Shown in pieces: positions 24,010 to 31,881 of a stretch of 64,000 bases of DNA. The notes beneath the pieces were generated by a model, which searched no databases, was not told the DNA's origin, and worked only from the letters and a program-made list of their open reading frames with translations. The DNA comes from Streptomyces sp. BK340 (GTDB lineage: Bacteria > Actinomycetota > Actinomycetes > Streptomycetales > Streptomycetaceae), in the NCBI RefSeq assembly GCF_007827595.1, contig NZ_VISR01000028.1, positions 62,001 through 126,000 on the forward strand. The letters are read 5' to 3'. Position 1 is the first letter of the stretch, and every line of letters begins with the position of its first letter. Made by a program: the position numbers and the translations under genes.

Positions 24010-25656
24010 TCAGCGGCTGAGGAGGCCTTCGAGGACGCGCGTCAGCTCGGCCGCGGGGTCCGCGGGGAGGTCTGCGGAGCGCCAGGCGACGATTCCGTCC
24101 GGGCGGACGAGCACGGCGCCCCGAGAGGTGACGCCGTGGACGGCGGCCCAGTCCGCGCGACCGCCGTCGGTGCCGTGGGCGGGCGTGGTGTCGAGGTCGA
24201 AGTCCGGGCCGGCGCCTACGCGGTAGGGCACCAGGGGAACGTCGAGCTTGGTCGCCGCGGCGTGGGCGGCCGACGGCCACGGCCCGTCCGGAAGGCCGGA
24301 GAGCAGCACGAAGCTCCGCTCGTACAGATCGATGGTCGACTTGGTGTCCCCGTTGTGCACGACGGTCATGTGCGGGGCCCGGGTGCCGGGGTCCGCCTGC
24401 AGGCGGAGGGTCTCCGGGATGGTCGGCGCTCCGGTGTCCGCGCCGGACACGGCCGTGGAGAGGTAGCGGTAGCCGAGGGCCACGGTCATCAGGTCCGTGC
24501 TCTGGCCGGGGCCCTGCGCGGCGGCGTAGCCGGGGTGCTCCTCGCGCGCCGCCTGCTCGATGGCCCGGGCGATCGTGGCCAGGGCGACCGGGCGCCGTTC
24601 GTTCTCGTAGGTGTCCAGCAGGCCCTCGCCCGCCCAGCCGTGCAGTACCGCGGTGATCTTCCAGGCCAGGTTGTGAGCGTCCTGGATGCCTGTGTTGGAT
24701 CCGAACGCGCCGGTGGGGGGCATCTCGTGGGCCGAGTCACCGATGAGGAAGACGCGTCCCTGCCGGTAGTGGTCGGCGACCCGGTCCGCCGCGTGCCACG
24801 GGGCACGCCCGGTGACCTCGACGTCCAGGTCCCGTACCCCGGCGGCGGCCCTGACATGGTCCGCGATGCGCGCGTCGGTGAAGTGGTCGAGCGTCTGGCC
24901 GCGCTCGGGGAACCACGGGATGTGGAAGACCCACTTCTCCTCGTTGTCGACGGGCAGCAGGACCCCGTCGCCCTCGGTCCCGTTCAGGTAGCAGACGAGG
25001 AAGCGCTGATCGCCCACCACCTGGCGCAGGAGCTTGCTGCGGAAGGTGACGCTGACGTTGTGGAACAGGTCGCCCCCTCCGCTCTGCCCGATGCCCAGGC
25101 GCTCGCGCACCGGGCTGCGCGGTCCGTCGGCTGCCAGGAGGTAGGCCGTGCGCATCGTGTAGGTACGGCCGCTCTCCCGTTCGCGCAGTTCGCACGTCAC
25201 GCCGTCCCGGTCCTCGGTGAAGGAGACCAGCTCCGTACCGAAGCGCACGTCCCCGCCCAGTTCACGGGCGTGGGTCAGCAGAACCGGCTCCAGGTCGTTC
25301 TGGCTGCACGCGCACCGCAGGGCGGAGCACACCTCCTTCTCGGGCGCCCCGCCGGTGAGCCGTGCCGAGAGCCATCTGCTCCGACCGCCCGACAGTTTGT
25401 CCGTCTGCATGATGCCGTGATTGCCGGACAGGGAGGCCGCGGCCTTTCTGATGTCCGGTTCCAGGCCGGCGGTGCGGAACAACTCCATTGTCCGCATGTT
25501 GTTCCCCCGGCCCCGGGGGTGTTCGGAAGTGGCGGCCCGGCGTTCGACGACCGTATGGCTGACGCCCAGTCTTCCCAGAAACACCGACGCGGACAGTCCG
25601 ACGAGCGAACCGCCCACGATCAACACCGGCACCATTTCTTCGTCGCGCCTGTCCAC
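24010..25656 (-). CDS. FAD-dependent aromatic monooxygenase (PHBH/phenol hydroxylase type)
   Basis: The protein has 548 residues from GTG 25656, which has GGAGGAGG seven bases upstream; the open frame extends 18 codons further. VLIVGGSLVGLSASVFLG at about 11-28 is the FAD dinucleotide fold, ADGPRSPVRERLGI holds the DG motif, and GDSAHEMPPTGAFGSNTG holds the second FAD contact. The last 150 residues form the thioredoxin-like tail of phenol-hydroxylase-type enzymes. It is expected to hydroxylate an aromatic ring with NAD(P)H and O2. Probably co-transcribed with the amidohydrolase; divergent from a P450. Confidence 0.92.
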   Translation of the reverse strand: MDRRDEEMVPVLIVGGSLVGLSASVFLGRLGVSHTVVERRAATSEHPRGRGNNMRTMELFRTAGLEPDIRKAAASLSGNHGIMQTDKLSGGRSRWLSARLTGGAPEKEVCSALRCACSQNDLEPVLLTHARELGGDVRFGTELVSFTEDRDGVTCELRERESGRTYTMRTAYLLAADGPRSPVRERLGIGQSGGGDLFHNVSVTFRSKLLRQVVGDQRFLVCYLNGTEGDGVLLPVDNEEKWVFHIPWFPERGQTLDHFTDARIADHVRAAAGVRDLDVEVTGRAPWHAADRVADHYRQGRVFLIGDSAHEMPPTGAFGSNTGIQDAHNLAWKITAVLHGWAGEGLLDTYENERRPVALATIARAIEQAAREEHPGYAAAQGPGQSTDLMTVALGYRYLSTAVSGADTGAPTIPETLRLQADPGTRAPHMTVVHNGDTKSTIDLYERSFVLLSGLPDGPWPSAAHAAATKLDVPLVPYRVGAGPDFDLDTTPAHGTDGGRADWAAVHGVTSRGAVLVRPDGIVAWRSADLPADPAAELTRVLEGLLSR

Positions 25657-25699
25657 GGCCCGTCCTCCTCCAGTGACCCAGCGGTAGTTCGGGCAGCAA

Positions 25700-25730
25700 T
25701 TCGAACTCATGGCGGCCCTGGGTTCGAACC
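25700..25730. promoter_or_regulatory. paired TTCGAAC repeats in a divergent promoter region
   Basis: TTCGAAC occurs at 25700-25706 and again at 25723-25729, 23 bp apart; the second copy is within the perfect palindrome GGTTCGAACC. They sit just upstream of the FAD hydroxylase start in the 271-bp gap shared with the divergent P450, suggesting a regulator bound on one helix face. Confidence 0.35.
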
Positions 25731-25927
25731 TGTCATACGGTCAGCGGGTCGGCAATCGATCCTTCCCTCGGACGGCGCATTCGGTGTTTCCGCGGCCGTA
25801 CCGTGCCGAGGAGTTCGGTCAGCGTCAGGGTGAATAGCGTTTTCCCGTTACGAGTGGCGTCAATGCATTCCTGCGTTCCAGCGTTCAGCCGACTCGTGCC
25901 ACTGCGGGAAGAGAAGAAGGGCCGTCG

Positions 25928-27232
25928 ATGACTCAGATGCAAGAGCAGGAGACCGCGGACGAGACAGCCCGGGCAGTGGATGCGGCATCCCGCGGTTGCC
26001 CCGAATACCGGTCCAACCCGCACCCTCTCTATCAGCATCTGCGTGAGAACGCGCCCGTGTGCCGTCTCACCCCGCCGCACGGTGTGGACTCGTACCTCAT
26101 CACGCGGTTCGAGGACGCGAAGGCCGCGCTTGCCGACCCGCGGATCAGCAAGGACATGTACGCGGCCATCGACGCCTACCGTTCGATCTTCGGCGACTCC
26201 TCCATCGCCCTGGACGACAACATGCTGTTCGCCGACCCGCCGAAGCACACGCGGCTGCGCCGGATCGTCAGCCGTGCCTTCGTCCCCCGCCGTATCGAGG
26301 CCCTGCGCCCGCGGATCCAGGAGATCACCGACGCGCTGCTCGACAGGTGCTCCACCCTGCAGTCCGTCGATCTCCTGTCGGCCTTCGCCTTCCCGCTGCC
26401 CCTGCAGGTGATCTGCGAGCTGATCGGGGTCCCCGAGGAGGAGAGGCAGGAGGTCCAGCAGTGGTGCAGCGTCGTCGCGCGGACCGGTTTCAGCAAGAAG
26501 GACAAGGACCGGCTGGCCGAGGCCGAGACCGCGCTCCGGGAGTACTTCGAGGTCCTGATCGCCCGTAAGCGCAAGGCCCCCGAGGACGACCTGCTGAGCG
26601 TCCTCATCCAGACGCAGGACGAGCAGGAGTCACTGACGGACGGCGAATTGCTGTCCACGCTGTGGGTGCTGCTGTTCGCCGGCCACAAGACGACCGCCTA
26701 CCTCATCGGCAACGCCGTCTTCACGCTGCTCACGCATCCCGAACAGCTCAAGCAGGTGATCGACTCGCCCGAACTCCTCCCGAACGCCATCGAGGAGATC
26801 ATCCGCTTCGAGGGCTCGGTCGAGAACGCGACCTTCCGTCACGCGCTGGAGGACGTCACCATCGCGGGGACCCTCATTCCCAAGGGTTCGCTGGTGCAGA
26901 TCGCGGTCACCTCGGCCAACCGGGACGCCGCCGCGTTCGAGAGCCCCGACACCTTCGACATCGCCCGGCCGGGCGTGCAGAGCAACCATCTGGGGTTCGG
27001 TACGGGCCCGCACTACTGCCTCGGCGCACCGCTGGCCAGGATGGAGATGCAGATCGCCCTGGCCTCGCTCTTCCGCCGCTTCCCGAGGATCTCCCTGGCC
27101 CTGCCGGCTGACGAGGCCAAGTGGCTGACCGTTCCGTTCCCCGCGTTCCGCGGCCTGACCGAACTGCCCGTCGCGCTCGACCCCTCCAGGGTGCTGGACG
27201 ACTGGGCGTCCGGGATGCCCGACACCGCGTGA
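25928..27232 (+). CDS. cytochrome P450
   Basis: The protein has 434 residues. I-helix LLFAGHKTTAYLI near 255-267 contains the AGxxT oxygen-activation motif, the K-helix ExxR is EEIIR near 291-295, and the heme loop FGTGPHYCLG has Cys364 as iron ligand. This is a soluble bacterial class I P450 needing ferredoxin and reductase, neither of which is encoded nearby. GAAGGG lies six bases before ATG 25928. The divergent FAD hydroxylase and amidohydrolase suggest a shared oxidative pathway. The exact CYP family is not assigned; it resembles CYP105/107-type biosynthetic P450s. Confidence 0.93.
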   Translation: MTQMQEQETADETARAVDAASRGCPEYRSNPHPLYQHLRENAPVCRLTPPHGVDSYLITRFEDAKAALADPRISKDMYAAIDAYRSIFGDSSIALDDNMLFADPPKHTRLRRIVSRAFVPRRIEALRPRIQEITDALLDRCSTLQSVDLLSAFAFPLPLQVICELIGVPEEERQEVQQWCSVVARTGFSKKDKDRLAEAETALREYFEVLIARKRKAPEDDLLSVLIQTQDEQESLTDGELLSTLWVLLFAGHKTTAYLIGNAVFTLLTHPEQLKQVIDSPELLPNAIEEIIRFEGSVENATFRHALEDVTIAGTLIPKGSLVQIAVTSANRDAAAFESPDTFDIARPGVQSNHLGFGTGPHYCLGAPLARMEMQIALASLFRRFPRISLALPADEAKWLTVPFPAFRGLTELPVALDPSRVLDDWASGMPDTA

Positions 27233-27234
27233 GA

Positions 27235-27285
27235 ACAGCGGCTCGTACCTGACGTCACCTCACGTGCTCAGGTACGAGCCGTTGT
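27235..27285. terminator. strong bidirectional terminator
   Basis: CGGCTCGTACCTGA (27239-27252) pairs perfectly with 27268-27281 over 14 bp and can be extended outward. It separates the convergent P450 and CMD-like genes. Confidence 0.9.
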
Positions 27286-27293
27286 CGCCCGGC

Positions 27294-27650
27294 TCAGGAG
27301 CTGTCCCTGCTTCGGGCCTCCGCCTCGGCGATGGACCGGGCCTCTGCCTCGGCCATGGCGATGGCCACGCCGAAGGCCTGGGAGATGTGGCCCGCGGCCG
27401 ACATGACACGTGCGGTGCCGACGACGGGAGCGATCGCCACGAGGACGTCCTGCAGCTGCTCCACGGTCAGTTCGGCCTTGACCGCCGGGTCGACGTGGGC
27501 GAGGTAGGAGATCGCCGGTGCGTCCATGGCCACGAGCGCGGCGATGCGGGTCAGGATGAGGGTGCGCTCGTCCATGCCGCAGCGTTCTATCGAGTCGATC
27601 GTCATGGCGGCCAGTGTGTCGAGGACGGGAGCGTCTGATGTGGTGGGCAT
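27294..27650 (-). CDS. carboxymuconolactone-decarboxylase-like protein without CxxC
   Basis: The protein has 118 residues, all-helical, starting at ATG 27650 with GGAAGG upstream; the open frame is 14 codons longer. The segment LTRIAALVAMDAPAISYLAHV and the later VLVAIAPVVGTARVMSAAG match the carboxymuconolactone decarboxylase/AhpD fold, but the peroxidatic CxxC pair is missing, so it is not an AhpD peroxidase. The C-terminus repeats IAEAEARS-like units twice in tandem. It is convergent with the P450. Similar proteins often sit next to oxidative or aromatic clusters with undefined roles. Confidence 0.8.
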   Translation of the reverse strand: MPTTSDAPVLDTLAAMTIDSIERCGMDERTLILTRIAALVAMDAPAISYLAHVDPAVKAELTVEQLQDVLVAIAPVVGTARVMSAAGHISQAFGVAIAMAEAEARSIAEAEARSRDSS

Positions 27651-27855
27651 GGGGGGACCGCCTTCCGGAGTCTGCCGTCTGGGCTCCTTCACGGTAGGCG
27701 GCCGCCCCGCGCCCCTTGCTCACCCGACGCGGGTGAGGCTGCCCGGACACCGGTGACCGTGATGCGGATGACGTGTATCCGCGGTCCGGCCGGCCGGCGC
27801 AGGTCACCCCTGGTGGGTGAGGGCGGGCCCCGGTCCGGGATGGTCCGATACCGGC

Positions 27856-28812
27856 ATGAGCAGGTCCGCGGGCGACTCGCCCGCCTCCGCGCCGGCGGGT
27901 GGGAGCGGCGACGACGGCCTCGTGGGGCCCGTGCCCCAGGGGGTGACGCGGCTGGTCCTGGGGCTGGCCGACCTGGTGTCGCAGACGGTGTCCGCGGCTC
28001 GTGCCGGGACTCCGCGTCGGGTGGGTGCGCCGGCGCCGCTGGGCGACGCGCTGTTCGGACTCGCGCTGGAGGTGGAGCGGCAGTCGGTGTCCAGGGTCGT
28101 GGGCACGGCCGACCGGGCCGGGCGCTGGGCCCGTGCCGCGACCCGGCTGCTCGTGCCGTCGGCCGTGCGGGGTGCGGCGGACCGCCGCATCGCGTACTGG
28201 AGTGCGCGGGGAGCGGCGGAACGGGAGCGGTCGCGAGGCCAGGCGGGGGACCTGGTGCGGGCGCTCGTCCGGGCGGTGACGGCGGCCGTCGTGGACGAAC
28301 TGGACCTCGACGGCGTGGCCGACCGCCTCGACGTGGACCGCGTGGCCCGGCGCGTCGACCTCGACGCCCTGCTCGCCCGGATCGACCCCGACGCGGTCCT
28401 CGCCCGTGTGGACCTGGACGCCGTGCTGGCCCGGGTCGACGTCGACGCCCTGCTGTCCCGGATCGACCTGGACGCCGCCGTCGGCCGGATCGACGTGGAC
28501 GCGGTGGCGGAGCGGCTGGACGTGGACCGGGTCGCCCGGCGCATCGACCTCGACGCGGTACTGGCCCGGCTGGACCTGGTGACGTACACCGAGCAGGTGC
28601 TGGAGGAGCTGGACGTCGGGCGGATCGTCCGGGACACCGGGGGCAGCATGACGGCGGAGACACTGGACGCGTTCCGTGAGCAGAACGCCCGCGCCGACCG
28701 GTTCGTGGACCGGTTCACCGACCGGCTGCTGCATCGCGCCGGATCCCCTCCGGGGCCGTCGGCCGGCGGGCCGCCGCCCGGAGCGGGACGCGGGGGACCG
28801 GAGCCGTCGTGA
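27856..28812 (+). CDS. nonapeptide-repeat protein of unknown function
   Basis: The protein has 318 residues. Ten tandem nine-residue units (consensus [VIL]-D-[LV]-D-x-[VL]-x-x-R, for example VDLDAVLAR) fill residues 149-238 without interruption. Before them is an Ala/Arg-rich helical region, after them VTYTEQVLEEL and a proline/glycine-rich tail. No signal peptide. The repeats would make an extended or solenoid-like helical array with regularly spaced acidic and arginine side chains. It is fused by a GTGA overlap to an RDD membrane protein, so it is probably peripheral to that protein at the membrane. Start ATG 27856; GTG 27817 is possible. Confidence 0.85.
   Translation: MSRSAGDSPASAPAGGSGDDGLVGPVPQGVTRLVLGLADLVSQTVSAARAGTPRRVGAPAPLGDALFGLALEVERQSVSRVVGTADRAGRWARAATRLLVPSAVRGAADRRIAYWSARGAAERERSRGQAGDLVRALVRAVTAAVVDELDLDGVADRLDVDRVARRVDLDALLARIDPDAVLARVDLDAVLARVDVDALLSRIDLDAAVGRIDVDAVAERLDVDRVARRIDLDAVLARLDLVTYTEQVLEELDVGRIVRDTGGSMTAETLDAFREQNARADRFVDRFTDRLLHRAGSPPGPSAGGPPPGAGRGGPEPS
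28300..28569 (+). repeat. ten tandem 27-bp coding repeats
   Basis: Ten 27-bp units encode the nonapeptide repeats. Units 2 and 9 encode the same peptide LDVDRVARR, which suggests block duplication of adjacent units. Confidence 0.9.
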
Positions 28813-29339
28813 CCTCGACGGCCCGTGCCCCCGGTCCGGCGGTCGTGCAGGGACTGCCGGCCGGGATCGTCACGCGTACCGTGGCCGCCGTCGTGGACGT
28901 CCTCGTCGTGCTGGGCGCGGTCGCGGTCGTTCAGTCCGGTTACGAGGCGCTGCGGTATCTGCTGGTGGGGCCCCCGGTCTCGGCGCCCCGGCTCGGACTG
29001 TGGGGTGCCGTGGGATTCGGCTCGGCGCTCGCGGCCGTCTATCTCGCGGGCAGCTGGTGCACGGTCGGGCGCACCGTCGGTGACCAGATGATGGGTCTAC
29101 GGGTGACCGGCCGGTCCGGCGCCCGGCTCACCCTCGTGCCCGCCGTGCTGCGGGCCGTCCTGTACCTCCTCTTCCCGCTGGGACTGCTGTGGATCCCGGC
29201 CAGCAGACGCCGGGCCTCCGTCCAGGACCTCCTGGTGGGCAGTGCCGTGCTGCACGACTGGTACGGCCACTCTCGGCACCGTCCCGGACCGGCCGGCTCG
29301 CCCGGTCCACCGGGTCGTGGCGCGGGCGAGCGGCCGTAG
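28809..29339 (+). CDS. RDD-family membrane protein
   Basis: The protein has 176 residues, starting at GTG 28809 inside the stop region of the repeat protein (GTGA). Three to four transmembrane segments at about 24-44, 60-84 and 110-130. RDD-type elements: RTVAAVVDVLVVL near the first helix, GRTVGDQMMGLRV near 89-101 and RRASVQDLLVG near 138-148. RDD proteins have been proposed as ion transporters or membrane scaffolds. The coupling suggests a two-component complex of membrane anchor plus cytoplasmic repeat protein. A disordered Pro/Gly/Arg tail ends the chain. Confidence 0.88.
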   Translation: MTSTARAPGPAVVQGLPAGIVTRTVAAVVDVLVVLGAVAVVQSGYEALRYLLVGPPVSAPRLGLWGAVGFGSALAAVYLAGSWCTVGRTVGDQMMGLRVTGRSGARLTLVPAVLRAVLYLLFPLGLLWIPASRRRASVQDLLVGSAVLHDWYGHSRHRPGPAGSPGPPGRGAGERP

Positions 29340-29356
29340 ACGGCGCTGAGGCCACG

Positions 29357-30928
29357 TCAGCCGGTGTACGCCGCGAAGATCTTCGCGAACTCGTAGGGGG
29401 ACTGCGGGACGTTCGTGCACTGGTACAGGGCCCCGGTGCAGGCGTTGCGGTCCCGGGTCGCCTCCCAGAAGGACAGCTCCCCGAGGTGCTTGCCCTGCGC
29501 GAAGGAGACCAGCTGGCGGGCGTCGCTCTGGTCGTAGACGTGGCCGTCGTCGTTCTGGCCGAGCATCGGTGTGACGCCGGTCATCGCCCACAGCTGGGCG
29601 TCCGACCTGCCCGGGTAGAGCGAGCGCAGCTGGGTGAAGGCGGACTGCGCGGCCTGGAGGGCGGCGTCGCCGTAGTCGACGCTGCGGTAGTAGTCCATGG
29701 CCATGACGTTCACGAGGTCGAGGTCGACCCCGGCGTCCCGCGCCGCCTTGACCACGTTCAGGCCGTCCGAGGTCAGACCCTCCGGGAGCGCGGGGAGGGT
29801 GAGGGAGATCCGCAGCCCGGGGTGGGCCTGCTGCAGACGGGCCAGGGCCTGGGAGCGGCGGCTGACCGAGGCCGGGTCGGCGACGGCGGCACCCTCGATG
29901 TCGAAGTCGACATAGGTCAGGCCGTACGCGTTCACGACCGCGTTGTACTCGGTGTAGAGGGAGTCCACCGAGTCGCAGGCCTGGGCCAGTTCGATGCCGG
30001 ACGCGCCGCCGAAGGAGACCTTCACGTCACCGCCGTTCGCCCGGATCGCCTCGATCTGGTCCTTGGCCCAGCCGCTGCGCGGGTCGTAGGCGTTGAACCA
30101 CATGGCCTTGCAGCCGGAGGCGGTGACGAACGCCATGGTGTAGCTCTTCAGCCCGCTCGCGGAGGCCATGTCGGGCATGCTCGGGGTGGGCCAGGCGCCC
30201 ATGTCGATGTACGGAGCGGTGTGCACGCCGCCGCCCGGCTGGGTGCCCCCGGAGGCGGTCGTACCGCTGGCCGCCGCACTGTAGGCGGATACGTTGCCCG
30301 CTGCGTCCCGGGCCCGCACGCGGAACGAGTAACTCGTGGCCGGCTGCAGCCCGGTGGCGGTGTACGAGGTGCCGGTCACCGCGACCGGAGTGCCGCCGTC
30401 GCGCGAGACGTCGTAGCCCGCGACGGATCCGGAGTCGTCCGTGGCGGCCGTCCACCGCACGGTCAGTGACGAGCTGGACGCGGAGCCCACGCTCACCCCG
30501 CCGGGCACGCCGGGCGGGGTCGTGTCGCCGCCGTCCGAACCACCCGTGCAGGGCGCGCCGTTGAGCCGGCAGCCGGCCGGTGTGCCGGTGCCGCTCGACA
30601 CCCACCCGAACGTGGTGCTCGCCCCCGGCGCCAACGAACCGTTGTACTCACGGTTCTTGAAGGTGTAGTGACCGTCGCTCCGGGTGAGCAGCGCGTCCCA
30701 GTACGAGCCGACCGTGGTGCCGGCGGGCAGGTCGAACTCGACGGTCCAGGCGGACACGGTGGTACTGCCGCCGTTGGTGACGGTGTAGGCGCCCTGGTAA
30801 CCGCCGTCCCAGGTCGAGGCCTTGGCGAAGGACGCCGTGGCCGAGCCCGCGGCGAGGGCGGGCAGTGGGGAGAGGAGCAGGAGCAGTGCGCCGAGGAACA
30901 GGGCGACGAGTGCCGATGGTCTTCGCAT
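29357..30928 (-). CDS. secreted modular chitinase (CBM2, FnIII, GH18)
   Basis: The protein has 523 residues from ATG 30928 with GGAGG five bases upstream. Signal peptide to about 27; a CBM2-type binding domain at about 30-128 (ATASFAKASTWDGGYQGAYTV to STTFGWVSSG), with a Cys pair after it; a fibronectin III domain at about 140-228; and a GH18 barrel at about 236-523. The GH18 signature appears as YVDFDIEG, with the glutamate as proton donor. It degrades chitin outside the cell. The promoter has a perfect TTGACA and a DasR-like operator just after the -10 box, predicting repression relieved by aminosugars. Confidence 0.94.
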   Translation of the reverse strand: MRRPSALVALFLGALLLLLSPLPALAAGSATASFAKASTWDGGYQGAYTVTNGGSTTVSAWTVEFDLPAGTTVGSYWDALLTRSDGHYTFKNREYNGSLAPGASTTFGWVSSGTGTPAGCRLNGAPCTGGSDGGDTTPPGVPGGVSVGSASSSSLTVRWTAATDDSGSVAGYDVSRDGGTPVAVTGTSYTATGLQPATSYSFRVRARDAAGNVSAYSAAASGTTASGGTQPGGGVHTAPYIDMGAWPTPSMPDMASASGLKSYTMAFVTASGCKAMWFNAYDPRSGWAKDQIEAIRANGGDVKVSFGGASGIELAQACDSVDSLYTEYNAVVNAYGLTYVDFDIEGAAVADPASVSRRSQALARLQQAHPGLRISLTLPALPEGLTSDGLNVVKAARDAGVDLDLVNVMAMDYYRSVDYGDAALQAAQSAFTQLRSLYPGRSDAQLWAMTGVTPMLGQNDDGHVYDQSDARQLVSFAQGKHLGELSFWEATRDRNACTGALYQCTNVPQSPYEFAKIFAAYTG

Positions 30929-30981
30929 CGCTGCCTCCACTGGGGAGTCGGGCGCCGGGTCGGCGCGCGAGGCCGCGCAGG

Positions 30982-31037
30982 ATTGGTCCGTACCAATGGT
31001 ATGGCATGTACATATCGATCGGCTGAACCCGTGTCAA
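30982..31037 (-). promoter_or_regulatory. chitinase promoter with DasR-type operator (dre)
   Basis: On the minus strand TTGACA (31032-31037), a 17-bp spacer and TATGTA (31009-31014) form a good promoter. ATTGGTCCGTACCAAT (30982-30997) lies just past the start site and matches the DasR consensus AnTGGTCTAGACCAnT except in its centre. A second inverted repeat TACCA-A-TGGTA overlaps it at 30991-31001. Confidence 0.7.
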
Positions 31038-31133
31038 GGGCTGGGTGCCGTCCGGGATCTGACGGACCGTGCCCGCACCCGCACCGGCAGGCCCCCGGCT
31101 CGTTCACCGCCCGCGACCCGTACGACGTCCCCG

Positions 31134-31546
31134 ATGCACAGCGCCGGACAGCACACCGGGGCAACCGCCCCAGCGGTGGCTGCGCGCGCTGTTCGTGCCG
31201 GCGGTGCCGGCCGGGCTGCCGGGCATGCACGCCCTCGCTCCCGGCGGCGGCACGGGGCACGGGCACGGGCACGGGGAGCATGCCCGGGCCGCGCACACGA
31301 AGGCCGCGGTCATCGCCCGGGGCGACTGTCCCGAGGGTGACGGGCTCTGCGGCGGCCATCGGCTGCACCACGCCGATCCCACCTGTGCGTCCGGCGCCGT
31401 GAACGGCTCTCCGCAGCCGCCCGCGCTCGTACCCGACCCCGTGACCGCCCTCGCGCCGGCGGCCGGCCTGCGCTCGTGCGCGGTCACGGCGCCGGACGCG
31501 GCCCGTGCACCACCCTCCCTGGCGGAACTCCGACTCCTGCGGATCC
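31134..31546 (+). pseudogene. decayed DUF6153 protein gene
   Basis: The protein-like stretch WLRALFVPAVPAGLPGMHALAPGGG, the GHGHGHGEH histidine run, HHADPTCASGAV and the end PPSLAELRLLRI match Streptomyces DUF6153 proteins, which sit in copper-responsive operons. The likely start ATG 31134 (HSAGQHTGA) is in a different frame from this stretch, so a frameshift near 31165-31180 is needed, and the usual stop after LLRI is missing. No ribosome-binding site is seen. I read it as an inactive gene. Confidence 0.55.
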
Positions 31547-31559
31547 AGAGGCCGCGACG

Positions 31560-31800
31560 ACCGCGTGCGCCGCGGTCGTCCTCCCACGCGCGCCTCCGGC
31601 TCCGCCACGGCGCACAACGCCCAGGACGTCGCCTTCGCGCAAGGCATGATCCCGCACCACCGGCAGGCTCCGGAGATGGCGCAGGACCCGGAGGTCCGCA
31701 CCCTGACCGGCTGGCTGAAGGCCTGGGGCGAGCAAGTGCCGATGGCCGGCATGGACCACTCGGGTCACGCCGGCACGTCCGGGATGACAAGAACCAGAAC
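31560..31800 (+). pseudogene. decayed DUF305 protein gene with internal deletion
   Basis: The frame contains HNAQDVAFAQGMIPHHRQA, the histidine-rich core of DUF305 copper-associated proteins, and DPEVRTLTGWLKAWGEQVPMAGMDHSGH from its end. The stretch of about 30 residues that normally joins them is gone (HHRQA-PEMAQ-DPEV), as is the signal peptide and start codon. DUF6153 and DUF305 genes are usual neighbours, so both members of the pair have decayed together. Confidence 0.55.
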
Positions 31801-31839
31801 TAGAACTGGTGCAAGAACAGGAAGCAGGGCCGACCGAGT

Positions 31840-31877
31840 GGGCAGGGGGCCGGCGGTGTGCGGCCGACCCCCTGCCC
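31840..31877 (-). terminator. hairpin terminator downstream of rocD
   Basis: GGGCAGGGGG (31840-31849) pairs with CCCCCTGCCC (31868-31877); an inner CGGC/GCCG extends it across one mismatch. It lies directly after the rocD stop. Confidence 0.75.
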
Positions 31878-31881
31878 CCCG

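Noticed and set aside
25715..25740. tRNA T-arm-like GGTTCGAACC
   Set aside because: No flanking acceptor or anticodon arms can be folded; the sequence is a plain palindrome and better explained as an operator.
28300..28569. regular 27-bp repeats resembling a CRISPR or minisatellite
   Set aside because: Units are contiguous with no spacers and encode in-frame nonapeptides.
30493..31752. minus-strand frame of 419 residues across the chitinase promoter
   Set aside because: It spans a promoter, an operator and two decayed plus-strand genes; composition is non-protein-like.
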